A stretch of 64,000 bases of DNA, from contig CAXIPT010000007.1 in NCBI GenBank assembly GCA_964030475.1, forward strand, positions 736,253 to 800,252, written 5' to 3'. Shown in pieces: positions 22,780 to 34,782 of the stretch. The notes beneath the pieces are model-generated. The model worked only from the letters and a program-made list of their open reading frames with translations, had not been told where the DNA came from and did no database searches. Position 1 is the stretch's first letter; each line of letters opens with the position of its first letter. This DNA comes from Tethya wilhelma (Eukaryota > Porifera > Demospongiae > Tethyida > Tethyidae). The position numbers and the translations under genes were made by a program.

Positions 22780-24125
22780 TTATGCAACGATCACTCCTTG
22801 CGATCTGGTCGTCCAGAATCTCTCGTGAAGTGTTCCCTTTGGCTCAGGAATCTTTCCAGCAGTAATACAGTCCTGAAGACAACACACAATAGTCATGCAC
22901 ACACAGGTTTTAATGACAAAATTGACCAAAAAAATTTGTATCTTCACACTATTACAATAATTATTATATACTCATTTTGTGAGTGAATTAAGGTTAGAAT
23001 CAAATCACCTCCAACAGTAGAGTCAGTCTTGAGAGAGGTCCTTGTTGTGCTGGAGGGGTCACCTTCTCTATCCTGAATCAAGCGGGGGGAAGAGGGGTGA
23101 TGGATTTTGTCTCTTTTGTCATAATTTGCAGCATTGTAGGTATAACAGCAACACAAGGGTACATACTTTGGTACGTAGTCTTTACAGAGGACCAGGAGGA
23201 GCTTCTGAAACTGACGACCAAACCTTTGCATCATGGCATGACCAGCAATCTAGGAAAAAAACGGTCAACATCTAAACTATAGCCCAAAAACCACCAAACA
23301 TCCATTTAATGCACTGTCTGTATTGTAGAAACCTCACCTCTAAGAAATCCCCGAGGGCATTGGCGGTGAGCGTTGGATGAGGGTCGTTGTTGAGCATCCT
23401 AGCCAGCCACACCCACCCAAACTCCACCCCATGAGGGTGAGGGGGGCGGGACTGTCCTCCTCCGAGGGGCAACTGGGGGGTCTGGACGATGGCCGAGTAG
23501 AGTCGCACCACGCCCCTCATACGCTTGAGGAAAACGTCCTCTGATTCAACGGCCCCCTCACTTGAGACCTTGAACCCCTGCAATCTAGGAAGATAATGAA
23601 AGATGTAGCCAGCAAGTTAGAAAGAAAAATTACCGAAATTTTTTTTTTACATACTGTAAAGCAGCACAAAATTTGGCAGATTATAATATTGGCAGATTGG
23701 CGGTTTTGGAAGGATCGCACATATTAAATCCACGAAACAGTCATTGTTGACTAGCAAATACGGAGTACGTGTAATGCTGTGTGTGCTACTGCCAAAATAA
23801 AATCCACCAATCGTGAAATTTTTGACAATCTAGCAAATTTTTTCCCCACCAATATTTTTTGCTATACAGTAGTTCAATTTGAACGATTTCACAATGTTGG
23901 TTGAAAGATACATAGAAACAGCATCTTACTTCATTAATTCTGGTGACAGAGTTCCACCATTCCGTTCCACATACATTGGAACCAGAATGGGACACACAGA
24001 ATAGAAATGCGCCAGAATGAGATCTCCAAGTTCAGGAAACAGAGACCACAGTCCAATCACTACTGCTGCAATGGGGAATGCAGCCTCTGAATTTGAAGCT
24101 ACTTGGTCTTCGCCATGTTTCTGTN

Positions 24126-24209
<84 letters not shown>

Positions 24210-25284
24210 AACAAGACAATTTCCACGTACCACAAGTTTCTTAGCAAAGAGATTATAGCAGTACAACTTTGCCTGAGGATGGTCATTGATGGTGACAGTG
24301 GTACCTCCAGTCACAGTGACTCTCTCTCCTCCAAACAGTTTCTTCAATCTCACAATCTTCTCCAGAAGATCCTCACCACTGCTGGCTGAGACGGAGTTCA
24401 TCGTGATGTTGATGACCTTCTGGAGATCGAAGCGATATTTCTTCACCCTGCCGTCTTTGGTTGAGCTCAGCTCGGCACACGAGGTCATGGTCTGGGAGAG
24501 AAGGTCGTGAAGTCGTTCGTACGTTTTGACGGCCGAAGGGGGGATCATTACTGGAGGGGGAACGCATGCACATGTGGAGGGTCATGGAGGTCAAAGTTCA
24601 AAGGACTATTAGTTAATATTATTATCAAATGCAAGGACAGAGGTCAAACACCAAAGGGCAGTTTCTGTTAAAATGCTAATAATTAAGCAAAAATGGAAGT
24701 CAAAGTTCAAAGAGACCGTCTTAGTAGTTCATACATTAATATATTCAAGGATAGAGGTCAGAGTTTAAAAGAAATTGAAATAATATTATTATGGGATGCT
24801 GTGTTGAGGTCAACACACACAAAGCTCCAGTCACCCACTATAGACTGGGACCTAGCTATAGCTAACAATGTGAAACTCACAGTTGGAATGCTTCTTTGCC
24901 AACTGCCCACCAGAGCCATCCTTCTTGTCAACACTGACAGTGGTTGCTGGTGATGGAGAAGCCGACAATTGCTGAGTCAGCTTGACAACATCTGCTTTCT
25001 TCTTTCTCTCCTCCTCTTCCTCCTTGATCTTTTGTTCCTGCGCTAGTTTCTCGGCCGTCTTCTTCAGCAGTTCCTCCTGTTCTTTCTTCTCTCTTTCACC
25101 TCGCTCATTGGCTTCATTCACGGCAGAGGATATCTTCACCAGTTTAGAGTGGCCGTCAGAGAGCTTTGCCGCTATACCATCCACCTGTAGGGAGGTAGGT
25201 GTACTGTGTAGCTCAAAGGTTTAATAGCACAGGAAAAGTTTTTTGTAAGTGCACCAAGAAAAATTTGCCCAGAAAGTTATGTAT

Positions 25285-25315
<31 letters not shown>

Positions 25316-25340
25316 NTACGTGCTAGGCATGCACACACAT

Positions 25341-25433
<93 letters not shown>

Positions 25434-26985
25434 TGCCAAGAACGGTTGTTTCTTTCGACCTACACTCTTCTCATCTGGGTCTCCTGATGATATCAACACC
25501 TCCAGGCCTCCCAGCACCTCTCTTGTGATGACCTGTAGCGCTGTGAACTCATCCACGACCGACTTGGGAAGAAACTGATGGTAGGGACAGCTCTGAAGGA
25601 CGGCCACAAACTGTTGACCCAACTTGAAGGCTTCTGCTTTGAGTTCTTGGCATTGTTGCAAGAGTTTCTCTCTTTTTAGCTTGCTGCGAATGAAGAAGAG
25701 GAAAAAGAATAAGAATAAATAGGAATAAAGAAGAGAATAAGAAAAAAGAACACAAAGGAGGATAAAAGTTGTTATAAGAGTAAGTTTAGCTCAAATATGC
25801 AGTTGACATACCGTCCTTCTTCAATCTTTTTCTGTATCAGTAACTTCTGTTCCTCTCCGCTGCGAAGCTTAGCTTCCAACAGCTAAAGTGAGTGTGTGTG
25901 TCACAAGAGGAGACAGTGTATGAGAGAACAATATGTAGCTGGTTGTTGTGACTGTGTGTATGAGTTCTCTCTCACTTCATTTCGAAGTCTGTAAGTTTCG
26001 GCTAGCTCTTCCATTCTCTTCTTCAACTCCAACATCCTGTGGTTTTCAAACACATGTGTGGGTATGATGTCCCTTATCTTAATACATGAGTGGGTATGTT
26101 CCTTATCTTAATACATGTGTGGGCATGTCCCTTATCTTAATACATGTATGGGCATGTCCCTTATCTTTACATGTGTGGGTATGTCTCTTATCTTAATACA
26201 TGTGTGGGTATGTCCCTAATCTAATGGCCATGTGGGTATATGATCCTCATTTACCACTATGGGTAGCAAGACCAATATAAGTGTGTGCCACATACATCCT
26301 TCTATCTTCTTCCAGCTGCTGTTCCTTCCTAGCTCTGGTCTGTCTCGCCCTCTTTTCTCTCTCTTGCTCAAACTCCAACTGATCTCTTTCGCGAACAGCC
26401 TCCATTTGTCTCCTGAACCACATCCGTTGAGTCTCCAGCCTCTCCTGCGACTCTTCCATCAGTCTATCGTCCAGGGACTGCTCACATTCTAATTGCTCTC
26501 GTTTCATCGCTAGAACAGAAGACTCAAACTCTCCATCTTCTTCTTCCTCATCATCCGTCACCTCTAGGGTGTACTTTGAATGTGAGGTATCCTCTTCAAC
26601 ATATGTGGTCATCACGGTAACATTAGGGTCATCATCTTCGTTCGTAATGGTAGGAGTTGGTGATTTTGTCCCCCTTGGTTCATTCTGAAGAGAGAGGGTT
26701 TTTGTCTTCTCTTCCAAATACTCTATTGCCTGTGGAGAGAAGGGAGGTGGTGAGGACCACTCATCCAGCAGCCTCTGAAGGGGGGAAAAATTCAAAAATC
26801 AATCCACAATCCAAATATAAAATTCAGCACACAAAACCCCAACTCAAATAAACTTTTTGTACGACCTGTGAATTTCAACTTACTTTTATTTCCTTCGGTG
26901 AACTGTTGTCCAGTTCACGGCCATAGTTCAGTCTTCCTTTTGGCGTGTTTCTCAGAGCTTCCACAACCTTCGAACAGTCACTCAT
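22780..26985 (-). CDS. GLE1: GLE1, RNA export mediator at the nuclear pore
   Basis: GLE1 with inositol hexakisphosphate activates the DEAD-box helicase DDX19/Dbp5 at the cytoplasmic pore face. Exon 1 (26985-26884, MSDCSKVVEALRNTPKGRL) joins 26773 on (RLLDEWSSPPPF, acidic DDEEEEDGEFESS, then a long charged helix MWFRRQMEAVRERDQLEF). Further coiled-coil exons are MLELKKRMEELAETYRLRNE (about 26035), LLEAKLRSGEEQKLL (about 25880), an exon at about 25680-25430, and ERGEREKKEQEELLKK (about 25095). The globular C-terminal domain follows: LYCYNLFAKKLV (about 24250), QVASNSEAAFPIA and LGDLILAHFYSVCPILVP (about 24010), FLKRMRGVVRLYSAIVQ (about 23500), HPHGVEFGWVWLARMLNNDP, and the last exon PEPKGTLHERFWTTR with stop at 22780-22782. 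A single N and a long (GT)n/(GA)n tract lie at 24125-24207 beside one exon boundary, where the exact edge is unclear. Confidence 0.92.
24126..24207. repeat. (GT)n-(GA)n microsatellite beside an N
   Basis: A short GT tract and about 64 bp of GA repeats follow the single N at 24125, inside a GLE1 intron. Confidence 0.95.
25290..25428. repeat. Long (GT)n microsatellite with N join
   Basis: Two GT tracts are separated by the N at 25316 and the word TACGTGCTAGGCATGCACAC. The second tract exceeds 80 bp. It sits in a GLE1 intron. Confidence 0.95.
26050..26235. repeat. Minisatellite of about 30 bp in a GLE1 intron
   Basis: About six imperfect units of the form ATGTCCCTTATCTTAATACA plus TGTGTGGGT follow one another with small changes. 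Confidence 0.85.
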
Positions 26986-27077
26986 GGCTCCAAAGCTCAC
27001 GTGCTGAACCATGTGAAAATTACAGGTAATGGTCGTTAAATTCTCTTGTCAAAACAATGTGTCACATGTTCTAGAAG
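26986..27077. promoter_or_regulatory. Divergent promoter, GLE1 / POLR3D
   Basis: 92 bp lie between the two start codons. A CACGTG E-box occurs at 26998-27003 (CTCACGTGCTG) close to the GLE1 ATG, and CACATGT words occur near POLR3D. Confidence 0.55.
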
Positions 27078-27547
27078 ATGGCAAAGAGGTTGAAGGAGAA
27101 ACAGAAGCAAGATAAAGAACTTTCTTCTAGCACAAGTAACCTCGTTTCTGGTAAGTTTAACTCATCTGTGAGCAAGTTCAGTCACTGTGTGATCCACATA
27201 CACCATGCTCCTATATTAGGGACAGATAGAAGTCTAGTTCGTGTTCGAAGTGGCACCAGTGGCAGGTATGTTCAATGTACCAGTTTGTCGGTGCTGGGGG
27301 TAAGTTGTTTTTTTTGCTTTAATTTTTTTCCCAGTTCGGACAGGCTTCCTTCTCTTAGACCGAAACGAGATTTAACACTGGGAGGTATTCCTAAGGTGTG
27401 TGGAAATCACTATCAATACTTATACATGTCATTGTCTTAGTTCTTGAGTTGCTCATTACATAATATTGTTGCCATATTGAACTCAAAAGTGGCACAATTG
27501 CAAGACATTACTACCTCACATTCACACACCCATACCCCCCACCCTTA

Positions 27548-27594
<47 letters not shown>

Positions 27595-29771
27595 CTTTAT
27601 GCATGCACAAACGGACAGAAAACGTTTGCTCCCACTATCCCTACCAGTCGTCGGGTGAAAAAGGATCAATCGTCCTCAGACCATCCCTCCGGCTCCGCTA
27701 GTAAGGCCAGTCCCCTCCAGAAGTCTCCTCGAGGGAAGAAGAAGGTTTTCGACAAGAAAAAGGGGAAGAGAGGAGAAAAAAATGTCATTGCATCATCGTC
27801 TGTGTTCTCAATGGGTCCTAGCGACCAGCGAAGAGGTGAGAATGGTGGTTACCGTAATATCCATTTGATTGTATTGTCACTCTTTTGGTCATTATTGTTC
27901 ATTTTTGGTCACTTTTGGTCATTATTTGTCACTTTTGGTTGTCTTTCATTCATTCATGCAGTTTGGTTGTATGTTGCTCATTAATTATTGCTCGTTATCC
28001 AGGGGCTGCCCCACCTGGTACATTTGGTGCTGAGCTAATGATGGGTAAATCATCGTCAAGTAAAGAGAGAGGCGGAGCTAGTGGGAGGGGTGTGTCCTTC
28101 AGTGATACAGTGGGTGTGTCCTCCTTCGGCTCGGAGGACATGGACTACGAGGAAGAAGATGACCAACCAGAGGAGCAGTTTCAAAGTGAAGACGTGGAAG
28201 ATTTGTTTCTCTCCTCCAAGGTCCCTCCTGTCCAGCTGCCCCTCGATTATAACCTTCATTTAAAACGTAGGACAGTATTACCGACAGCTGCTAAACTGGT
28301 CAAACAGGAACCGTTGGACGAAGCCATGGAAGTTGATGGGGAAAGGAAACCGGTCAAACTAGTCAAACCGGTTTCTAGTGCTCCTACGACTGGCACTCAG
28401 ACCACGCCTCAGAGGGTCACTGCAGCCCAGCTCTTTACTCCATCAGAGGTACGTTGATTAATGAATACTAATTATTAAGGTGCTGTATTGTTTTACCTTA
28501 GAGCAGAAAATTTTGTTGGTGTAAAATTTCATATACATTGTTAAAAACCTAAGTAGAAAAAATTTCAATTTCCCGTATACACAGCATGTACTCGTATTGC
28601 ACATAATGCAAAAGTTTAAATTTTCTATAATATTTATTCAAATGGTATATAAAATTTGCACCATACAAAATTTCCCGCTATGATAATTATGGTAAATTAA
28701 TAACTATATTATATATACCATAAATCCGAAAATTTATACATTTCCATGGTTTATTTAAACTCATTATCTGTCTACATGTTTGCCTAAGATTGAAGCTAAT
28801 GTATTATTCATAGGTATATAAGTGACATAGTTTCTGAAACCCATGAGTATTTTGTACAAAATGATATGATATAAATAGAAGACTACAGAGCACAAGATGC
28901 AGTTTTTGGATCTTTATAGTAACTTTGTTTTTTGGGAGGTGGAGCACTATAATTATGGTGTGCAAACCTGCTTTTTTTGCCATTTAAAAAAGAAAAGAAA
29001 AAAATTCACATGTAATTATAATAATTATAGCAACCTTGTCCATGCCCCCATTTTTCATTATGCGCTCCTGATGCCACACACACACACACATTATAGCACA
29101 GTAAAGGACAGTTCCTGTTCATCCAGCTTCCAGACTGCCTTCCAGCTGCTTCTTTGGATGGTGACGACCTTTCACCTCTGGCCACCAATGGTGCTCCAAC
29201 CTCTGCCTCCTCCTCTACTGCTAGCACCAAGACTGGAGAGGTATTTTCAGTTTAACTAGTATTTAAACTTTTTCTCTGATATCTTAGCAACTGGGAAATT
29301 TTTTGCGAGGCCTTTAAAGCCCAAGTACACTAGGTTATTGTTTGATATTTCATAGTACAACAACTAGCACCAAGATAGGCATAATTGTAAGGCTACTTTT
29401 TAGCTAATTTTTGTTGGATTTTTGTGTGTGTGCTTGTAATATTTAAAGGCTGATGGCAGTTCAGGTGCTACTCCAAGATTGTACACTGCCCAGGACCTAC
29501 CAGAGGGGCTTATCGGAAAACTGAGAGTGCACAAATCAGGAAAGGTCAAGTACGTTCATTGCTCTAAATTTATCGAATGGGGAGACTCCTGTTAATTATT
29601 ATGTGCATTAGGTTGTCATTGGGTGATGTCACAATGGATGTTGCCATGGGAACGCCGTGTGGATTCCTCCAGGAGTTGGTGGCAATACGACCATCCATCC
29701 AACAACCAAAGATGACAGTGTTGGGGCAGCTGTCACACAGACTGGTCTGCACTCCGGACTTCAACAGATGA
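27078..29771 (+). CDS. POLR3D: RNA polymerase III subunit RPC4
   Basis: RPC4 forms the TFIIF-like RPC4/RPC5 module of Pol III needed for initiation and termination-reinitiation. Eight exons link in phase: 27078-27150, 27220-27265, 27335-27395, 27619-27835, 28003-28448, 29112-29240, 29449-29549 and 29612-29771, giving 410 residues. Conserved blocks are RLPSLRPKRDLTLGGIPK followed by TFAPTIPTSRRVKK, the VPPVQLPLDYN motif, FLFIQLPDCLP, then the C-terminal domain LPEGLIGKLRVHKSGKVK, LGDVTMDVAMGTPCGFLQEL and TVLGQLSHRLVCTPDFNR, as in human RPC4. The middle is acidic and Ser-rich, as usual for the family. A duplicated 3' remnant lies at 32685-32895. Confidence 0.93.
27555..27592. repeat. (CA)n microsatellite in POLR3D intron 3
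   Basis: About 38 bp of CA repeats preceded by CA-rich degenerate sequence. Confidence 0.9.
28449..29111. other. Large AT-rich POLR3D intron 5
   Basis: A 663-bp intron with runs of A/T and no internal gene, repeat family or frame that I could support. Confidence 0.6.
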
Positions 29772-30051
29772 TCTGAAAGTCCTCATACATTCATGTATAG
29801 GGGTCCCTGGTGTTGCAAGCACCATGCAAATTGTCATTTGATAAGCATGCAGCTTAGTACTGTGTTTATTAATATGCTGTGTTGGCGGTACATATACACT
29901 CAAATGTTACAAATTGTTTTGACGATCTTTGCCTCATCTTAGATTTTGTTGTATGTTGCTTGAGGTTTGAATTTTTGTGCTGTACACATGTATAAAATTT
30001 CACGTCCTTTGAATACTGTTCTAAGTTTATCTCTCATGAAACTCATATGGA
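29772..30051. other. POLR3D 3' flank and upstream region of the kinase-fold gene
   Basis: AT-rich, no frame. Part of it (GTCCCTGGTG, GACGATCTTTGCCTCATC) recurs at about 32795-32885. Confidence 0.5.
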
Positions 30052-32237
30052 ATGGCAATGAAACGTGTAAGACCAGAATCTGATGTTGAGTAAGTGAGCT
30101 ATATTACTGATCTATGGATGATATACACCCTTTCTTATGTCTTAGAATGGATTTACCGGTAACATACTTGCTACAGCTGAAAAAGAAAAAACAAGAAGAA
30201 ATTAAGAGAGATAAAGCAAAAATTGTGCAAGCTAAAGAAGATCTTGAGCAAGATGAAGAAAAACTTACACAGATTGAAGCTAATGGACAAATTTCCGAAA
30301 CTAACAGCATCCATCTTCAAGCTGAGCTGAGTGTGTATATGTGTGGGTGTGGGTGTGGGTGTGTGGGTGTGTGAGACTGATACTACTTCGTGATTGTTAA
30401 AATAATTAAAATGCTTTGTCTTTTTACATACAGGTTAATTTCAGTAAGGGAGTCTTATCTTTCACAATTAACAGGTTATCTTCATGAGTATGAGAAGGAA
30501 CTTGAAGATATTGAGATGAAATTGATCACACACCAAAGTAAACAGATGAAATTTTCTCAAGATCAAGCACTTAATGAAGGTAGCATGTACTTACAATATG
30601 TATCAGAATTATTTACAAAATTGCAGTAGCAAGAGCCAATTATTCAACAGAATGTGCTAAAGTGTACCGTAGCCTCGTTCCCATGCCTTCCCCGGCGCGT
30701 ATTTTATATTTCACAAGTTGCAAAGTTAAGCCGGGGTTTCCTCGTGCATATTTTTTGGGGAAGGCCTGGGTACGAGACTAGTGTACTGTAGGAATCAAGA
30801 AAAAAATTAACCATTCTGTTTGATTGCCGAGTAAAAGTTGGCACATTCACCTCTGACGACCCTTATCATAGTCATTATTTTCCCTGGAATGTTTTCACTG
30901 TACACACTTGTTTCTTCCCATTTATAGCTCCTCCTGCTATAGCAGTGCCTGCATCCCAGGTTACAGAGGAAGATATTGACTCTAGGACTACTAAAGGTGA
31001 CATTTATCACCACTGGTTTGCTTTGCGTCTATATGAATTAAGAAAAACACTAGAAGAAAACCCTCCCAATCTATCACTGCCAGAAATCCAATTTGAGTTC
31101 ATGAATGAACCAGTGAGTATACCTACAAATGCATTGGACTGTATCGTCAAGCAATGGGGATTGTTACACCTGGCATTGACATATAACAAGCTTGCATTAA
31201 CCTCTGGATTTTGTACAGAACTTGATCGTTTTCTGTTTCCATCTACTGAGGATCAGAAACTTGGCTTGACCGTCCATCATATGAAAGCTATCCCAGGTTG
31301 TGGAGACATTCCAGATTTTTGTGTGATTCCGTATGCCCAAGATAGTGTCCCTGCTGCAAATCTAGAAAAATTTGTTGCTCTGAGTGACTTCAAAAAGTCC
31401 GATTTGAAGGCTGCACATACAGAAAGTCTTTGCTGCACTTTGAAAGCAGAACGTCATATGCATAGCTATGTACGACTTGTTTTTCCAATGACAGAAATGG
31501 GTTGTAGTCTTCTATTAGCTGTGCCTATACACAAGAAACTCCTAACCATTCGTATCTACCCACCTACCCAAGATGACTTTTGTGCCAAAGTCTTCTTTTG
31601 CTTGCTGTATGCAGAGGTGCGTTATTTGCTTGTCAATCCAATACAGTCACGTGGCTACATTTGTCCACTGAGTGAATATAGTCTGAAAGGATTCCTTCAT
31701 TCATATTCATGGCTATGTTTAGCAGATAACGATGTCTACAAGCTGTTTGATACAAAGAGAAATAGACCTAACTTGGATGTCGTGAAACTGGTTCACAAAG
31801 AGGCAAAGGAAGTAACCTTGAGTGAGGATGGGCGATACAAAATGCTAGTGTATCGATATAAAGAAGGCAATCACTGTCCTAAAAATGTTGCTCAAATCTG
31901 TTCTATACTAAGACAACTTGACCAGATTCACTCCAAGGGGTACGTGCATTCAGATATCCGATCTGTAAACCTTGTCTTCAGTGATTCTACTGACGATGCC
32001 TGGATAATTGACTTTGATCTTGCTGATCTTGAAGGGACATATTATCCTAAAGATTACAACCGTTCTAACATACCTGAACGTCACTTGAACGCAAGAGCCC
32101 ACGATGTCCGGCATAAGAGTCACGACGTTTTTGCTCTTAATGCCATAATGGAGGCAAATGGTTATTGTAACATCTTCAAAGATTATGTAAGCAAGAAGAA
32201 GACGCTTTTGGAAATAGCTACAGTTTTAGCTGTCTAA
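30052..32237 (+). CDS. Crinkler-like kinase-fold protein with N-terminal coiled coil
   Basis: Four exons link in phase: 30052-30089, 30146-30334, 30434-30579 and 30928-32237, giving 560 residues starting MAMKRVRPESDVEMDL. Residues about 20-130 are a charged coiled coil (KRDKAKIVQAKEDLEQDEEK, LHEYEKELEDIEMKLITHQ). The last exon encodes a large domain ending in a kinase-type active site: HSDIRSVNLVF (catalytic loop HxDxxxxN) and WIIDFDLADLEG, with DFD where kinases have DFG, then YYPKDYN. The IDFDxxxxxG followed by YP and N resembles the kinase domain of crinkler-type proteins known from oomycetes, chytrids and some sponges and cnidarians. I cannot place the subfamily, substrate or location. 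It is not a known vertebrate family. The last exon of 1.3 kb without introns contrasts with its neighbours. Confidence 0.7.
30668..30782. mobile_element. TAGCCTCGT-family foldback in the kinase-gene intron
   Basis: The left end TAGCCTCGTTCCCATGCC and the right end GGCCTGGGTACGAGACTA form an inverted repeat around a 70-bp loop. It is in intron 3 of the kinase-fold gene. Confidence 0.7.
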
Positions 32238-32684
32238 CTTCATCGATGATCGATACAAGTTATCAATCTTTAGAAGTCTCATAAATCAAATATCGATCAC
32301 CTTCAATTTAACTCAACTCCCGCATTGTATTAATGAATATATGTGACTGGCCACGCAATTTGGATACTATCCACTTTTAGACTACTTTTGGAAAAAATAG
32401 CATCACTGGACTTCTGGGTGCAATTACACATAGTGCTTTTTGCAAGATTTTCAGTGATTCTTGCTAATTTTTTTCCTAAAGTCAATCAGAATATTATTAC
32501 TTTTTTGAAAAAAGTCATGTGCAATAGGTCAAAGGTCACTCCGGAGAATAGTATCTTTTTCGCGTGACCAGTCACATATTATAGTCATTTCATTATGTGT
32601 ATGCTTGTGTTGAACTTGAGTATACATTTTTCATCAACGAAAATGAAATGAGCTGATGTTCATCCAGAACTTGAGAGTTTTAAT
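32238..32684. other. Intergenic, 3' flank of the kinase-fold gene
   Basis: AT-rich with two ATGTGACTGGCCACG / CGCGTGACCAGTCACAT words (32341-32355 and 32560-32577) that are inverted relative to each other. They may mark a 240-bp TIR element, otherwise no feature is seen. Confidence 0.4.
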
Positions 32685-32895
32685 TAAATGGGACTAGCTC
32701 TTGTTATCATACTGTATACATATAAAATTAGGTTGTCTTTGGGTCATGTCCCCAATGGATGTTGCCATGGAACACCTCATATGCATGTATGTGAGTCCCT
32801 GGAGCACCATGCAATGTCTTTCATTCATACACTGACATGCACCATTATGTTGCAAATTGATTTGACGATCCTTGCCTCATCTTAGATTGCACCAC
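32685..32895 (+). pseudogene. Duplicated 3' end of POLR3D (remnant)
   Basis: AGGTTGTCTTTGGGTCATGT and CAATGGATGTTGCCATGG correspond to the start of the POLR3D last exon (29610-29650). The flanks match the preceding intron and the 3' UTR (TTGACGATCCTTGCCTCATC against 29920-29940). The coding part between is mostly deleted, so no protein remains. Confidence 0.75.
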
Positions 32896-33049
32896 CACCT
32901 GTTGCACAACCTTTGTGTTGGGTTGCAGGGATGAGTAATGAAATTTTTGTGGCAATCCTTATAAAATCTGCAGCTTGTTTAGCTGTTTGTCTTTGTAAGT
33001 AATATTTGCAAACAGCTAATAGTTACACCCACAGCTAGCTGGTGCAACG

Positions 33050-34364
33050 ATGGCAGCAAAACACGATGAACCGAATGGTTTCATTGGCTACGAGAAGATG
33101 GGCTCAGATACCAACCTCTGGAGTACTCGAAAACTCGACTCCATCAAGACGTGGGTTGCTCTAGAGAAAGTTCACGGTGCCAATTTCTCCTTTCACGTCT
33201 CTCAGTCTTCTGAGAGCGACGGACAACTGGATGTGAAGGTGGCTAAAAGAACCAGCTACTTGAAGGATGGAGAGCAGTTCTATCAGATTCACAAGCAAGC
33301 TGGGTTCATAGAGGGGGAGATAGAGAAGGCCAAACAGTTGTTCACGGCTGTGAATGAAACTGTTGCTCCTGGTGTGCTTGTGGTGACCGTGTATGGTGAA
33401 CTCTTTGGAGGTATGAATATGTATCAATAATTTGTCTATTTTTTTATCTGTCTCCATAGCAATAATGTTAATAATTATTAATGCTAATTATGTGTGTTCT
33501 CCACAGGGTCCTACCCTCATCCATCAGTCCCTCCCTGCCCTACAGCTGCCAGAGTGCAGAGAGAGGTGCTCTACTGTCCCGATCAAAAGTTCTTGGCCTA
33601 TGACATTGCAATCCAAGAAACAGACGCTACACTTGACTCCAAATCCAGAAGAAGTAAGCATATTTTTGTAACGTTCTTCTTGTGTAAGAACCGATCAGAT
33701 CCTGATTGATACAAATTTTAAATCCCATTCCAATTCTCTAGAATACCTGGACTACGATGTCTGTATGGATCTCTTCAAGGCGTGTGGGTTTCTATACGCC
33801 GAACCTCTGATCACAGGTACCCTTCAAGACATGCTCAACTATCCTCTGGGATTCGAGACAACTTACCCGGCAAAGTTTGGGCTCCCTCCTCTGGCAGATC
33901 AGAAGAACGTTGCTGAAGGTATTGTCATCAAACCCCTTAAGGACTCCATGCTGGAGTCTGTCAGGGCCAACAATAAGCTGATGAGAGTCATCTTCAAGAG
34001 AAAGGTGGATGAGTTTACAGAGAGAAGACCACAAATGAAGGAACGAAAACAGCAAAAGAAGCAAAGTGGTTTCAACCAAGATCTGGAGACCCTCAAGTAC
34101 GAAGGCATGGCTCTAATCGTAGAACAACGACTGGTGAACACAGTGTCAAAGTACGGCCTTCCTGACCCTGCAGAGGAGAGCTGCAATGAGCAATGGAAGG
34201 TAATCACCACAGCTCTTGTGGACGATGTAATGGAGGAGCTGAAGAGTGAGAACGAGGGGGAGTGGGGCAAGATATCGACAGAGGTCAACCTGGTGAAGAA
34301 ACTAAGAGGACTGCTGAGAAAGGAGTGTGGGGATTTGGTGAGGGAGTACAGGGAGAAACTATAG
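33050..34364 (+). CDS. T4 Rnl2-type RNA ligase
   Basis: An ATP-dependent RNA ligase of the Rnl2 nucleotidyltransferase family, which seals 3'-OH/5'-phosphate nicks in RNA. Three exons (33050-33410, 33507-33653, 33742-34364) link in phase for 376 residues. Motif I is WVALEKVHGANFSF (Lys about residue 44 as the adenylated residue, KxHGxNF). Other motifs are KVAKRTSYL, TVYGELFGG (motif III-like), VAEGIVIKPLK (motif IV) and MRVIFKRKVDEF (motif V). The C-terminal about 110 residues (VNTVSKYGLPDPAEESC through LVREYREKL) correspond to the helical C-terminal domain of Rnl2. All nucleotidyl-transfer motifs look intact. The cellular role in this animal is unknown. Confidence 0.85.
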
Positions 34365-34782
34365 CAACCGTTAAATTTATTTTTTCTTTGTTTTTTATTA
34401 TTGTAATTGTATTTAATACCACCCACATTCTGTATTTATTTTTATATCAGTCTCAAAATAATTGTATAATATTATGTGAATAAACTTAAGCTCATTGCAA
34501 TAACAATGTACAGTATGGAGGTAAATGGGTGGGTTCAGTTTCAGCAAAATATAATATGGCTAAATACACCAAATGTAAAAGTATATTATGTGTACATGTC
34601 TGACTATTCATCAATTAAAGAGGAACCTTTCATTTCAAAGGATCATGACTCAGTGAGCACTAGCAACCTTCCTCTTCCTCTGTAATTATAATGGGATATT
34701 ACATCATCATTACATCATCGATACCGTAAATATAATATCAATCCACAGGTATACTGCAATAATATTATGCAGCTGCTGTACT
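34365..34782. other. Intergenic stretch between convergent RNA ligase and THOC5
   Basis: AT-rich, expected to hold both 3' UTRs. No other feature is seen. Confidence 0.5.

Noticed and set aside
26050..26235. Regularly spaced direct repeats resembling a CRISPR array
   Set aside because: Units of about 30 bp follow each other without unique spacers, inside a eukaryotic intron. It is a minisatellite.
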